61,023 bases of DNA from a bacterium (lineage in GTDB: Bacteria > Planctomycetota > UBA1135 > GCA-002686595): NCBI GenBank assembly GCA_024226735.1, contig JAAELL010000450.1, positions 1 to 61,023 of the forward strand, given 5' to 3'. How positions within the stretch are numbered: position 1 is the stretch's first letter; the number at the start of each line of letters is the position of its first letter. The notes beneath the pieces are model-generated. The model worked only from the letters and a program-made list of their open reading frames with translations. It made no database searches and was not told the origin of the DNA. Made by a program: the position numbers and the translations under genes. Below, one piece after another: positions 1 through 8,650 of this stretch.

Positions 1-156
1 GGCCCGTCCGAGAATAAGTGTCAGGTTTCGGCGAGCCATCGTCGTTCCTGGCAAGGCGCGCCGCCGACGCGTATTCGCTGGATACTCGGAGAAGGCGCAA
101 CGTAGCCAGGGGCGGCGAGGGCCGGCGAAACGTGACACTTGTTCTCGGACGGGCCC
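1..156. repeat. Palindromic interspersed element, copy A
   Basis: The first 30 bases and bases 126-155 form an imperfect inverted repeat with two mismatches, starting GGCCCGTCCGAGAA. The left arm may continue upstream of the window. Between the arms is a core (about 50-112) with the blocks GGCAAGGCGC, GACGCG..TTCGCTG and CGGAGAAGGCGCAACG. The same blocks occur in the elements at 27776, 29481 and 60874, although the terminal arms here differ from theirs. No coding capacity is credible. It lies upstream of the sugar transferase gene and could act as a transcription terminator or a non-autonomous mobile element. Confidence 0.8.
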
Positions 157-234
157 TAAGTTGCTACTGGGGTGATTCTCGAAACGAGCGCCCCGTTTCG
201 AGAGCGCGACGATTGTTCCGGGTAAGGGAGTACG

Positions 235-1506
235 GTGGCCCTGCCTTTTCCCGATCTATCTGGCGTAGGCACTCTCGTGGGGAGGGTGCGGGTCTATCTC
301 CGGCACCGCATGGTCTTCCGACTCTTTCAACACAAGCTCTTCGGCGGGCGCAAGAACGACCGCTTGGATGGCGTCTTCACGGCGAGCGAACTCGAGCGGC
401 TCTTCGAGCTCGAGCGCGCGCGCGTCGACCGCAACGGACAGGTCTTCTCGACCGTCGTCTTCGTCCCGGACGGAGACCGATTCAAGGATCTCGACGCCCT
501 CGTCGACGTCGTCCGCGAGCACGTCCGCAACTACGACGTCATCGGTCAGCTCGACGCGGGCCGCCTTGCCGTCCTCCTACCGGACACTCCGAGCGAGGGG
601 GGGTGGGCGTTCGCCGACAAGAACCTGGCCCGGATCGCCGAATCCGGCCTGAAGTTCAACTGCGAGGTCTACAGTTACCCCGCGGATTGGAGCTCGCCCG
701 AGGTCGAGGACGAGACCGAAGCGGTCCGCCCCACTCCGGTCCCGCTGTCGCTGGTCAGCGACGAGGAGGATCAGGAGGAAGAAGTCGCCCCGCGGGCGAC
801 GGGTACGGACGACGTCATGATGTCCGAGGATCGTCCCGGTCTGGCACACATTCGCGCGCAGGCGGGCGAGCGCTCCGTGCGCGACCTCGAGCCCTTCTTC
901 CACCGCGAGGTCTCGATCCCGCGCCGGATCATCGACGTGGTGGTCTCCGGGACCGCGATCGCGCTGCTTTCACCTGTGCTCATCGTCACCGCCGCCGCGG
1001 TCAAGATGACGAGCCCCGGACCGATCATCTTCCGCCAGCGCCGCGCCGGTCGCGGCGGCACGCCGTTCACGTTCTACAAGTTCCGCTCGATGTACGTCGA
1101 CGCGGAGGAGCGCAAGAAGGCGCTCGCGCACCTGAACGAGAAGCGCGGCCCGATCTTCAAGATGAAGAACGACCCGCGCATGACCCCGGTCGGGCGCTTC
1201 ATCCGCCGCGCGAGCATCGACGAGCTGCCGCAGCTCTTCAACGTGCTCAAGGGCGACATGACCCTCATCGGCCCGCGCCCGCCGACTCTCAATGAAGTCG
1301 ACCGCTACGAGCGCTGGCAACGCCGCCGACTCGACATCACCGGCGGCCTGACGTGCATCTGGCAAGTGAGTGGGCGCAGCGAGGTCGGCTTCCAGGATTG
1401 GGTGCGCATGGACCTCGAGTACCAGCGCAAACGCTCGTTCGCCTTCGACGTCAAACTGCTCTTCCGCACGATCGGTGCGGTCCTTTCGGGCCGCGGCGCG
1501 TACTGA
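235..1506 (+). CDS. Initiating sugar transferase with degenerate GGDEF-like N-terminus
   Basis: This is a polyprenyl-phosphate sugar-1-phosphate transferase (bacterial sugar transferase family). Such enzymes load the first sugar phosphate onto the membrane lipid carrier and start repeat-unit assembly. One membrane segment lies at about residues 233-256. It is followed by the family signatures FRQRRAGRGG, YKFRSM, DELPQLFNVLKGDM and LIGPRPP, and the C-terminal GLTCIWQVSGRS block. Residues about 40-145 look like a degenerate GGDEF fold: an FKDLDALV helix, then DAGRLAVLLPDT where RYGGDEFALLLPDT would be expected, so catalytic residues are missing. An acidic linker (about 150-200) joins the two parts. 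The start is GTG with AAGGGAG about 5 nt upstream; an ATG at 310 is the alternative. It is the first gene of the exopolysaccharide locus. Confidence 0.92.
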   Translation: MALPFPDLSGVGTLVGRVRVYLRHRMVFRLFQHKLFGGRKNDRLDGVFTASELERLFELERARVDRNGQVFSTVVFVPDGDRFKDLDALVDVVREHVRNYDVIGQLDAGRLAVLLPDTPSEGGWAFADKNLARIAESGLKFNCEVYSYPADWSSPEVEDETEAVRPTPVPLSLVSDEEDQEEEVAPRATGTDDVMMSEDRPGLAHIRAQAGERSVRDLEPFFHREVSIPRRIIDVVVSGTAIALLSPVLIVTAAAVKMTSPGPIIFRQRRAGRGGTPFTFYKFRSMYVDAEERKKALAHLNEKRGPIFKMKNDPRMTPVGRFIRRASIDELPQLFNVLKGDMTLIGPRPPTLNEVDRYERWQRRRLDITGGLTCIWQVSGRSEVGFQDWVRMDLEYQRKRSFAFDVKLLFRTIGAVLSGRGAY

Positions 1507-1543
1507 GCAAACGTCCCAAAACGATCAAGCCGCCCCTCTTAGG

Positions 1544-1559
1544 GCCCTGCAATCAGGGC
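1544..1559 (+). terminator. Weak hairpin after the sugar transferase gene
   Basis: GCCCT and AGGGC pair around a 6-nt loop about 38 bases after the stop codon, followed by a short A/T-rich stretch. It is a weak terminator candidate. The rest of the gap to 1753 holds a second possible stem (GGTTCGG near 1624 with CCGAACC near 1664), and no gene is seen there. Confidence 0.3.
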
Positions 1560-1753
1560 TAAATCAAGAAAACCCGCTCTCTCGCGTCTGGCGTCGTGAA
1601 CGCCGCTAGCATTCCGCGCCGAGGTTCGGATCAGGCAGATCCGGCAGGCGGGGTCGACGGACCCCGAACCGTTCCTTGGACTACTCAGTGGCATGCAGCG
1701 GCCTGAACGCGCTGCACGCTCGCCCCCGCGAGGGGCGTTGAAAGAGGGGAATC

Positions 1754-4393
1754 ATGTTCAGGCGTTCCATCCAAGGACCCGCAGCACGGGTCCATCACTG
1801 TTTCGTACCGCTGCAAGCGGTGGCGTGTGCCGCTGCACTCGCGCTCGCGAGCGCGTGCTCGAACGGCACTTCGGCGAGTACATCGCCGGACGGTCCCGTG
1901 GCGAGCGCCTCGGGTCTGACGGTCACGAGCGGAGGCACCGCCGAGATGAGCGGCCCGCTCGGCGGCCCCTTCCCGACCGACTCATCGTCCTATCTGTTGC
2001 GCAACATCGGCGCAGCCAACCTCGACTGGACGGCGCGTGCATCGGAGAACTGGCTCGTCTTCTCGAACACATCGGGCACGCTGGCGCCGGGAGCGAGCGA
2101 GCTCGTTACGGTCGTCATCGATCAAGTGAGCGCGGCGCAGCTCGTCGTCGGCGACTGGCCCGCCAACATCACGCTGGTCGACACGAGCGGCGCGACGGGG
2201 ACCATCCAGCTCGGGTTCATCCTGCACGTCCTCGACGCCGTTCCGGGACCGGGCGAGCTGACGCTCACCCCCGAGACCGAGTTCGTCGCGACCGGCAGCG
2301 TCGGCGGGCCGGTGGCGCCGGAGAGCGCGACGTACACGATCGGCAACGCCGGCGATTCCCCCTTGAGCTGGGCGGCATCCGTGACGCAGCCCTGGATCTC
2401 GGTGGCTCCGGCGACCTCGGGCGCCCTCGCGGCGGGCGAGTCGCTCGCGCTCGCGGTCACGCTCGACCAAGGTCAGCTCGCGGGTCTCGGCGCGGGCACG
2501 CACAGCGGCTACCTGGTCGTCGACGACGTCGATCACGGAGACCGCGTCGCGGTCGGAGTCCGCGTCGTCCTCAGCGACCCGCCCGGCGGCAACGTCCGCG
2601 TGACCGATGGCCTCGTCGTGCTCTACGACTTCACTGACGGCACCGGCACGACCGTGCGCGACCGCTCCGGAATGACGCCCGCGCTCGATCTGACGATCGA
2701 GGACGCCGCTGCGATCAACTGGCTGCCCGGCGCCCTGCAGTTCGAACAGGGGACGCTCGTGCGCTCCTCCGGCCCGGCGACGAAGATCCTCGACGCGGTC
2801 GACGCGAGCAACGAGCTCACGGTCGAGACCTGGATCCGGCCGCGCGACCTCCAGCAGGATGGCCCGGCCCGGATCGTGACGCTCTCGGACGGCACCTACC
2901 TGCGCAACCTGACGCTCGGTCAGGGCCTGTGGGGCTCGCAGCCGCGCGACACGTTCAACTGCCGTTTGCGCACGACCACGACCGACAACGACGGCGTGCC
3001 GCTCCTGACGACGGGAGCCGGTTCGGCCCACACCGGTCTGCAGCACCTCGTCTACACGTTCGCGACGAACGGCCAGGCTCGGATCTACATCGACGGCGAT
3101 CAGGTCGCGAGCGATTCGATCGGCGGCACGCTGTCGAGCTGGAGCTCGGGTTACGCCCTCGGCCTTGGAAACGAATTCGGAGCGAACCGACCGTGGTTCG
3201 GCGAGATGCACCTGGTCGCGATGTACGACCGCGCGCTCTCCGCGGCCGAGATCGATCAGAACTTCGAGGCGGGCTCCGGTGCGCCGGCCTTCGGCCAGCT
3301 CGCCGTCACTCCCGCGAGCGGATACTCGAGCAGCGGCCCGGCTGGCGGCGACGCGTTCCAGCCGGACTCGAAGACGTACACGCTCAGCAACCCCGGTGAC
3401 GAGGCGATCGACTGGAGCGTGACGGTCTCCGAGCCGTGGCTCTCGGTCGGCCAAGAGAACGGGCGACTCGACCCCGGCGAGTCGACGCTCGTCGTCATCG
3501 AGCTCGTCGACGGTCCGGCCAATGCGCTGCCGATCGGCGCGCACAACGGCCTGATCACGCTGCGCAACGACACGAACGGCTTCGGCAGCACGGCGCGCAA
3601 CGCGACGCTGTCCGCCCAAGACCCCAACAACGGGGGTGGCTACGGGCCGAGACCGGACGCGACCAACACGGGCCCGACCAATCCCTCCGCGCTGACGTCC
3701 GTCGGCTCGATGACCGTCACGACCGACGGCGCCTTGATCGAGAACGTCCGCGTCGGCGGCACGCTGCGCATCAAGGCCAACAACGTCACCGTGCGCAACT
3801 TCATCGTCGACGGCGGCGGCGGGTCCTCGTACGGCATCCGCGCCACCGACGGCTACCAGGGCATCGTGATCGAGGACGGCGAGGTCAAGAACGTCGTGAG
3901 CTCCTGCATCTACGGTGGCGGGTTCACCGCCCGGCGCCTCAACGTCCACGAGTCGGGCGGCGACGGATTCAAGACGACCGGCAACGTGCTAGTCGAGCAT
4001 TGCTGGATCCACCACCTCGGCACCAACCCGGGCGCGCACGCCGACGGCAACCAGACGCGCTACGGGTCCAACTTCGTCTTCCGGGCCAACAACTTCGACA
4101 TGCCGATCACGGTTCCCGGGCCCTACAAGTCGAATGCGGCGCTCATCATCCAGACGGGCGAGGGCCCGATCGACAACGTGTTGATCGAGGGCAACTGGGT
4201 CAACGGCGGCAACTTCACCGTCTATCTCAAGGACAAGGGCGTCGGCTACGGCGACCCGACCAACTGCACGCTCCTCAACAACCGGTTCGGCTTGGACTAC
4301 CGCTTCGGTGTCTTGTCGACCACCGGCCCCGTTCATATCGAAGGCAACGTATGGGACGGGACCGGCGAGTTGATGGACATCAACAACCACTGA
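1754..4393 (+). CDS. Secreted lipoprotein: BACON-like repeats, LamG, parallel beta-helix
   Basis: A signal peptide ends near ASAC (Cys35), suggesting a lipoprotein, although the -3 position is Ala. Three BACON/Ig-like repeats (about residues 45-150, 165-275, 515-620) share the pattern TYTxxNxGDxxLxWxASVxxPWxxxxxxxGxLxxGES. A LamG/concanavalin-like domain (about 280-505) has DGLVVLYDFTDGTGT, a WIRP strand and IYIDGDQV. The C-terminus (about 640-879) is a right-handed parallel beta-helix with NNVTVRNFIVDG, IVIEDGEVKNV and LIEGNWVNGGN rungs, typical of polysaccharide lyases or epimerases. The start has GAAAGAGGGG upstream. Its position directly after the initiating transferase suggests a role in binding, anchoring or modifying the exported polysaccharide; the catalytic activity is not known. 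Confidence 0.85.
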   Translation: MFRRSIQGPAARVHHCFVPLQAVACAAALALASACSNGTSASTSPDGPVASASGLTVTSGGTAEMSGPLGGPFPTDSSSYLLRNIGAANLDWTARASENWLVFSNTSGTLAPGASELVTVVIDQVSAAQLVVGDWPANITLVDTSGATGTIQLGFILHVLDAVPGPGELTLTPETEFVATGSVGGPVAPESATYTIGNAGDSPLSWAASVTQPWISVAPATSGALAAGESLALAVTLDQGQLAGLGAGTHSGYLVVDDVDHGDRVAVGVRVVLSDPPGGNVRVTDGLVVLYDFTDGTGTTVRDRSGMTPALDLTIEDAAAINWLPGALQFEQGTLVRSSGPATKILDAVDASNELTVETWIRPRDLQQDGPARIVTLSDGTYLRNLTLGQGLWGSQPRDTFNCRLRTTTTDNDGVPLLTTGAGSAHTGLQHLVYTFATNGQARIYIDGDQVASDSIGGTLSSWSSGYALGLGNEFGANRPWFGEMHLVAMYDRALSAAEIDQNFEAGSGAPAFGQLAVTPASGYSSSGPAGGDAFQPDSKTYTLSNPGDEAIDWSVTVSEPWLSVGQENGRLDPGESTLVVIELVDGPANALPIGAHNGLITLRNDTNGFGSTARNATLSAQDPNNGGGYGPRPDATNTGPTNPSALTSVGSMTVTTDGALIENVRVGGTLRIKANNVTVRNFIVDGGGGSSYGIRATDGYQGIVIEDGEVKNVVSSCIYGGGFTARRLNVHESGGDGFKTTGNVLVEHCWIHHLGTNPGAHADGNQTRYGSNFVFRANNFDMPITVPGPYKSNAALIIQTGEGPIDNVLIEGNWVNGGNFTVYLKDKGVGYGDPTNCTLLNNRFGLDYRFGVLSTTGPVHIEGNVWDGTGELMDINNH

Positions 4394-4424
4394 GCTCGAG
4401 GCTCTCCGCAGTAGGCTCTCTAGC

Positions 4425-4455
4425 TGCAGCCCAGGCCCACGCGGTCTGGGCTGCA
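4425..4455 (+). terminator. Strong hairpin after the beta-helix gene
   Basis: TGCAGCCCAG (4425-4434) pairs perfectly with CTGGGCTGCA (4446-4455) over 10 bp with an 11-nt loop, 32 bases after the stop codon. There is no long T run, so it may act as a factor-dependent terminator or an mRNA 3' stabiliser. An ATG at 4455 lies in this stem, which argues against using it as the sulfotransferase start. Confidence 0.6.
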
Positions 4456-4562
4456 TGCTATTGAGACCGTTTTCGAGACACGCGGAGGTCCTCCTATCGC
4501 CACAAACCACCGTGACGGTGAGTGGGGTCAAGTCCGGCGCGTCCTCGATTCGATACGTGGGC

Positions 4563-5612
4563 ATGGGCGCCCCGAGTGGACAGACTCCCAACTTCCGCCT
4601 CCTGCCCCGCCTCGACGAGGCCCGGCGTCAGGAGACCCAGAGTCCCGACAAGCCGCATCTGCGGCTCGTCACCCCCGACACGCTCGCTCCGGAGCGCCGG
4701 CCGATCCTGATCACTGGATCGCACCGCTCCGGATCGACGTGGGTCGGACGCACGCTCGCTCAGGTGCCCGAGGTGGCGTTCATCAACGAGCCGTTCCATC
4801 CGTGCCATCGGCCAGGGGTCTGCAGCGCTCGGTTCGTGCGCTGGTATCAGTACATCACCGAGGAGAACGAGGCCCAGTGGAAGCGCGCGTTCGAGCGCAC
4901 GATGGTGTTCGACTACGCCGTCGCCGAGGAAGTGAAGCACCTCGGCTCCCTGCGCGACGCCGGACGCCTCGTCCGTGACTGGACGCGTTTCCTCGGCTGG
5001 CGAGCGCGATCCGCGCGGCCGCTCCTGAAGGACCCGATCGCGTTCTTCTCTGCGCCCTGGCTCGCGCGCACGTTCGAGTGCGAGGTCGTCGTTCTCGTGC
5101 GCCACCCGGCGGCGTTCGCGAGCTCGCTGAAGCGCCTCGACTGGCACTTCGACTTCGAGAACTGGCTCGCCCAGCCGCTGTTGATGCGTGACTGGCTGCA
5201 CCCGTGGGAGAGCGAGATCCACGACTTCGCCTCGGAGCCGCGCGACGTGATCGATCAGGCCGCGCTCATGTGGAACGTGATCCACGGCGTCGCCGCGATG
5301 TACCACGACAAGTATCCGGACTGGCGTTTCGTCCGTCACGAAGACCTGTCGCTCGACCCGATCGACGGGTTCCGCGACCTCTACACTTCGCTGAACATCG
5401 AGTTCACCGAAGACGTCGAGCGCACGCTCGAGCACCAGACGAGCTCGGCGAACCCGGCGGAGGCGCCGAGCGGAACGACGCACGCACTCGTGCGCGACAG
5501 CCGCGCCAACGTCAGCAACTGGAAGCAGCGCCTGACCTCGGACGAGGTCAGGAGGCTGCGCGCCGCTGTCGCGGAAGCGTCGGCCCCGTGGTACGACGAA
5601 GCTTGGTGGTAG
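4563..5612 (+). CDS. Sulfotransferase family protein
   Basis: This is a PAPS-dependent sulfotransferase-fold protein. The 5'-phosphosulfate-binding loop is ITGSHRSGSTWVGRTL near the N-terminus. The 3'-phosphate-binding region (VVVLVRHPAAFASSL) and a late FVRHEDLSLDPI block follow, with a C-terminal NWKQRLTSDEV segment usual in this family. It probably sulfates a sugar of the exopolysaccharide. The start is uncertain: ATG 4563 is chosen because the farther ATG 4455 lies in a terminator-like hairpin and the extra residues are not family-like; GTG codons near 4515 are alternatives. The 3' end overlaps the convergent glycosyltransferase gene by 65 bp. Confidence 0.85.
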   Translation: MGAPSGQTPNFRLLPRLDEARRQETQSPDKPHLRLVTPDTLAPERRPILITGSHRSGSTWVGRTLAQVPEVAFINEPFHPCHRPGVCSARFVRWYQYITEENEAQWKRAFERTMVFDYAVAEEVKHLGSLRDAGRLVRDWTRFLGWRARSARPLLKDPIAFFSAPWLARTFECEVVVLVRHPAAFASSLKRLDWHFDFENWLAQPLLMRDWLHPWESEIHDFASEPRDVIDQAALMWNVIHGVAAMYHDKYPDWRFVRHEDLSLDPIDGFRDLYTSLNIEFTEDVERTLEHQTSSANPAEAPSGTTHALVRDSRANVSNWKQRLTSDEVRRLRAAVAEASAPWYDEAWW

Positions 5613-6774
5613 CCGGCACGAGACCGCGCAGCTCGAGCTCCTCGAGTGCTTGCGCGGCGCGTGACGCCCACGACTCCGCCGCCACGCGCTCGCGCCGCGC
5701 CTCGGCCTCCCCGCTGTCCTCGAGAGCGTCACGGACAGCGTGCACGAACGCCTCGGGCTCGCGCGCGCTCGCCACGCAATCCGCGTAGCGTGTGAGCTCG
5801 GGGAACTCCGTCGACACGACCGGACGCCCGACGGCCAGGTACTCCTTGAGCTTGATCGGGTTGCAGGCCTGGATCCAGTCGCTCCTATTCCAGGGCATGA
5901 TCAAGACGTCGTTCGCCGCCATGTAGCGCGCGACGTCGTCGTACGGCACGCGCCCGATGAAGTGCACGTTGTCGAGCGTGCACCAGCCCTCCGGCAGCGA
6001 GCAGGCGCCCACGAGCACGAAGGTCACGTCCGGCAGGGCGGCCGCGACCTCGAGGAAGAACGGAGGATCGAAGGTGTGGCTGTCGATGCCGCCGACGAAG
6101 CCGACGCGCGGCCGCGGGAGATCGCGCAGCTCGACGGGCTCCTCGCCTGTCTCGCGGCCCGCCTGCGCGAAGACGTCGTAGTCGACGCCGTGGTCGACGA
6201 AGGCCGACGCCTCGACGCCCGCGCGCTCCTCCGCGTGCAGCTTGCGCGAGCAGTACAGGACGAGGTCCGCGCTCTCCTTCAAGCGCTTGTCGTAGTCGCC
6301 AATGCGCTCCGGATCGACGCCCGCGAAAGCCTCGAAGCGATCCGTCCGTTGGTACACGAGCCCCGCCGCCGCGAGCTTCGAGGCGGCCTCGACACCCGGC
6401 GGACACGCAACCCACACGAGCGGCCGCCGGATCCCCATCCGGCGCGCCGCCCGCCGGACCTGTCCAGGCAGCAAGGCACCGGACACACGCATGCCAGCCG
6501 CGCCCGGAACGACGAACGGACTGAACACGCCGAAGTTCTCACGGACGCGCACGAGGCCGCGCGACAAGCTCTTCAGCTTGCGCACGACGCGGGTGAGGAA
6601 CATCCGTCCCTCCCCCATCTTCGGCACGCGCATCCCGATCGAGTTGACGTAGAGGACCGGCATGTCGCGCGACATCTCGCGCATCATCTGCATGTCGAAG
6701 TGACCGCGGTTGTGGTACCACCAGTCCTCGCCACCGAAGCAGACGATACCGTCAAAGGGGCGCTCGACACTCAT
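5548..6774 (-). CDS. GT-B fold glycosyltransferase (GT4-like)
   Basis: This 408-residue glycosyltransferase lacks a signal peptide. The N-terminal half contains FGGEDWWYHNRGH and a VLYVNSIGMR strand. The C-terminal Rossmann half has PRVGFVGGIDSHTF, VTFVLVGAC, NVHFIGRVPYDDVARYM and the nucleotide-sugar-binding region CNPIKLKEYLAVGRPVVST. This resembles TuaH/WcaI-type enzymes that extend lipid-linked glycans. The start codon overlaps the stop of the upstream PssE-like gene (ATGA), so translation is probably coupled. The last roughly 20 residues are basic and poorly conserved, and they overlap the sulfotransferase gene on the other strand. The acceptor cannot be told from sequence. Confidence 0.87.
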   Translation of the reverse strand: MSVERPFDGIVCFGGEDWWYHNRGHFDMQMMREMSRDMPVLYVNSIGMRVPKMGEGRMFLTRVVRKLKSLSRGLVRVRENFGVFSPFVVPGAAGMRVSGALLPGQVRRAARRMGIRRPLVWVACPPGVEAASKLAAAGLVYQRTDRFEAFAGVDPERIGDYDKRLKESADLVLYCSRKLHAEERAGVEASAFVDHGVDYDVFAQAGRETGEEPVELRDLPRPRVGFVGGIDSHTFDPPFFLEVAAALPDVTFVLVGACSLPEGWCTLDNVHFIGRVPYDDVARYMAANDVLIMPWNRSDWIQACNPIKLKEYLAVGRPVVSTEFPELTRYADCVASAREPEAFVHAVRDALEDSGEAEARRERVAAESWASRAAQALEELELRGLVPATTKLRRTTGPTLPRQRRAAS

Positions 6775-7253
6775 CGTCCGGTCTCCAAGAAGCTGCGCAC
6801 GCGCTCGAGGAGCTCGGTCGAGGCGTGGGGTTTGATTGCAGCGGCAGCGACGAGACCGTCGATCTCGTCGAGGCGCGCGCGAAGCTCGTGCTCGTCCCAG
6901 GCCGGTGTCACGGCCCCCAGCTCGGCCAGCTTCTCGAGCGTCGCTAGTTGATGATCGTTGCGCTGCTCCCCGAGCTCGGCTCGCCGCGGCATCACGAGGA
7001 TCGGCTTCTCCAGCATCAGCGCCGTCAGAATCGTGCCCATCCCCGCATGCGCGATGACGGCCTCCGCTTCCGCGAGGCGACTCGTGAACTCGTCGGGGTC
7101 CAGGGACTCGACCCACTCGAGATGCCTCGGCTCCTGGCTCGTCGCACCGACCTGTGCGAAGACGTCGCCACGCCGGGATTCGCCAGCCCAGGCGTCAATC
7201 GTCTCGATCATCCGCTCGAACGGACCTTGTGTTCCGACAGTGACTAGGATCAC
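6771..7253 (-). CDS. PssE/Alg13-like glycosyltransferase catalytic subunit
   Basis: This is a 160-residue protein of the glycosyltransferase 28 C-terminal type. It starts ILVTVGTQGPFERMI, has a GATSQEP strand, and carries the UDP-sugar-binding stretch VIAHAGMGTILTAL followed by PILVMPRRAELGEQRNDHQ, all diagnostic of Alg13/EpsE/PssE. These proteins are cytoplasmic and need a membrane partner of the Alg14/PssD type. That partner is the C-terminal part of the immediately upstream gene. The GTG start overlaps that gene's stop codon (GTGA), and its own stop overlaps the next start (ATGA). The pair probably adds one sugar to the polyprenyl-linked intermediate. Confidence 0.93.
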   Translation of the reverse strand: MILVTVGTQGPFERMIETIDAWAGESRRGDVFAQVGATSQEPRHLEWVESLDPDEFTSRLAEAEAVIAHAGMGTILTALMLEKPILVMPRRAELGEQRNDHQLATLEKLAELGAVTPAWDEHELRARLDEIDGLVAAAAIKPHASTELLERVRSFLETGR

Positions 7254-8650
7254 AGCACGGCTCCTGCGTATTCCGGGCCGTCCTCGGCTGCGAGCTCCGG
7301 CCACTGGGTCAGCCAAACATCCGCGAATCGACCGATCTTGCGCCCGCAGAGCGACAGCTCGTTCGCGTTGGCGATGCTGTCGATCCACATCGTTCGGGCA
7401 CCGAACAACTTGCCGAAGGCGAGAGCGAAATAGCCCGGCGCGGCCCCGGTCGAGATCACGCGCTCGGGTCGCTCGCGAAGCATGATCCAGAAGACCTGCA
7501 CCGCCAGGATAAGCAGTCCGAGCTTCGCCTTCATGTTCGCATCGCGCACGACGTGCAAGCGGTGCGGGGCGACCTCCGGGCGGTAGCTCTCCTTCACCGT
7601 GAGGTAGACGAGCTCGGCGCCCTCGAATGCTGGCGTCAGCCGCCTCAGCTGAATCCAATGTCCGCCGCCGGAGGCAACGACCAGAACGCGCGCCGGGCTC
7701 GCATAGGGTCCCGTCGCAACGGCTGCGTCGCGCCAAGTGCCGCGCCTGCCCCAGATCGCTCTCCACGTCGCTCGTCCTTCGCGCCGCGGCAGGACCGCGA
7801 GCGCGACACAGCGCACGAACGCCCACAACGACAGCGTCCAACAGCCGAACGCCGCGGCGCGCGGACTCCAGAACTTCGCGAAGAGCTGCGCCTTCGCGGT
7901 GAACAGTCGGACCATCTTGTCCGCCCGGGTGCGCTCCGAGGCACCGCCGTGGTGGACGATTGTCGCAGCGGCCGTCACGCGCGGGCGCGCGCCGTGGCGC
8001 GCGGCGCGCAGACACAGGTCGGCGTCCTCGCCGTACATGAAGAAGTCGGGATGGAACCCACCGAGCCGGTCCCACAGCGAGCGGCGAATCAGCAGGAAGC
8101 AACCCGAGACGATCGCCACGTCGCGCTCGATCTCCGACCCGTTCGCAACCTCGTTCCCCGGCCGTCCTTCCGGGTGCAAGAGCCGGTTGCGGGGGAAAGC
8201 GCTCGCGAGCCCGAGTGCGAGACAGAGCGCGCTCCAGGGGGTCGGCGCGCCCCAGCACGAGGTCGGGTTCGGCCGACCGTCCGCGAAGAGCGTGCGGCCG
8301 CCCCAAATGCCCGCGTGCGGAGCTCGCTCGGCGAAGGCGACGAGCGCATCGACCGCATCGTCGCGAAGCTCGGTGTCGGGGTTCAAGAGGAGCACGTACT
8401 CGCCCCGCGCACGCGCCACGGCGAGGTTGTTCGCCGCTCCAAAGCCGAGGTTCTCCTCGAGCGCTAGGAGCTCGAGCTCCGAAAACTCGGCCGCAATCGC
8501 TTGCGCGGAGCCGTCATCCGACGCGTTGTCGACGACGATCACTTCCATCGCGCAGGAGGTGTGCTCGAGGAGCGAGCGCAGGCACGTGAGAGTCAGCTCG
8601 CGCGTCCTGTAGCTCACGACGACGACGGAAACGAGAGGCGTTTCGCTCAT
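7250..8650 (-). CDS. GT2 glycosyltransferase fused to PssD/Alg14-like domain
   Basis: Residues 1 to about 310 are a GT2 (rhamnosyltransferase-like) enzyme: VSVVVVSYRTRELT, VIVVDNASDDGS, the metal-binding region LLLNPDTELRDD, and GGFHPDFFMYGEDADLCLR. Residues about 320-466 are an Alg14/PssD domain: VLVVASGGGHWIQLRRL, a membrane segment (LGLLILAVQVFWIML), VISTGAAPGYFALAFGKLFGA and WIDSIANANELSL. No ATG, GTG or TTG is seen at the domain boundary (near 7690), so it reads as one fused polypeptide. Alg14 recruits the Alg13-like partner encoded next. The fusion suggests that two successive glycosyl transfers are physically coupled at the membrane. The ATG overlaps the upstream stop (ATGA). Confidence 0.88.
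   Translation of the reverse strand: MSETPLVSVVVVSYRTRELTLTCLRSLLEHTSCAMEVIVVDNASDDGSAQAIAAEFSELELLALEENLGFGAANNLAVARARGEYVLLLNPDTELRDDAVDALVAFAERAPHAGIWGGRTLFADGRPNPTSCWGAPTPWSALCLALGLASAFPRNRLLHPEGRPGNEVANGSEIERDVAIVSGCFLLIRRSLWDRLGGFHPDFFMYGEDADLCLRAARHGARPRVTAAATIVHHGGASERTRADKMVRLFTAKAQLFAKFWSPRAAAFGCWTLSLWAFVRCVALAVLPRREGRATWRAIWGRRGTWRDAAVATGPYASPARVLVVASGGGHWIQLRRLTPAFEGAELVYLTVKESYRPEVAPHRLHVVRDANMKAKLGLLILAVQVFWIMLRERPERVISTGAAPGYFALAFGKLFGARTMWIDSIANANELSLCGRKIGRFADVWLTQWPELAAEDGPEYAGAVL

Noticed and set aside
18-1295. 425-codon frame overlapping the sugar transferase gene
   Set aside because: Arg-rich shadow starting inside palindromic element A; the overlapping frame encodes a well-recognised family.
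1982-3949. 655-codon open frame antisense to the beta-helix lipoprotein gene
   Set aside because: Arg/Asp/Val-rich composition without domain features. It is the complement of strongly coding sequence in a GC-rich genome.
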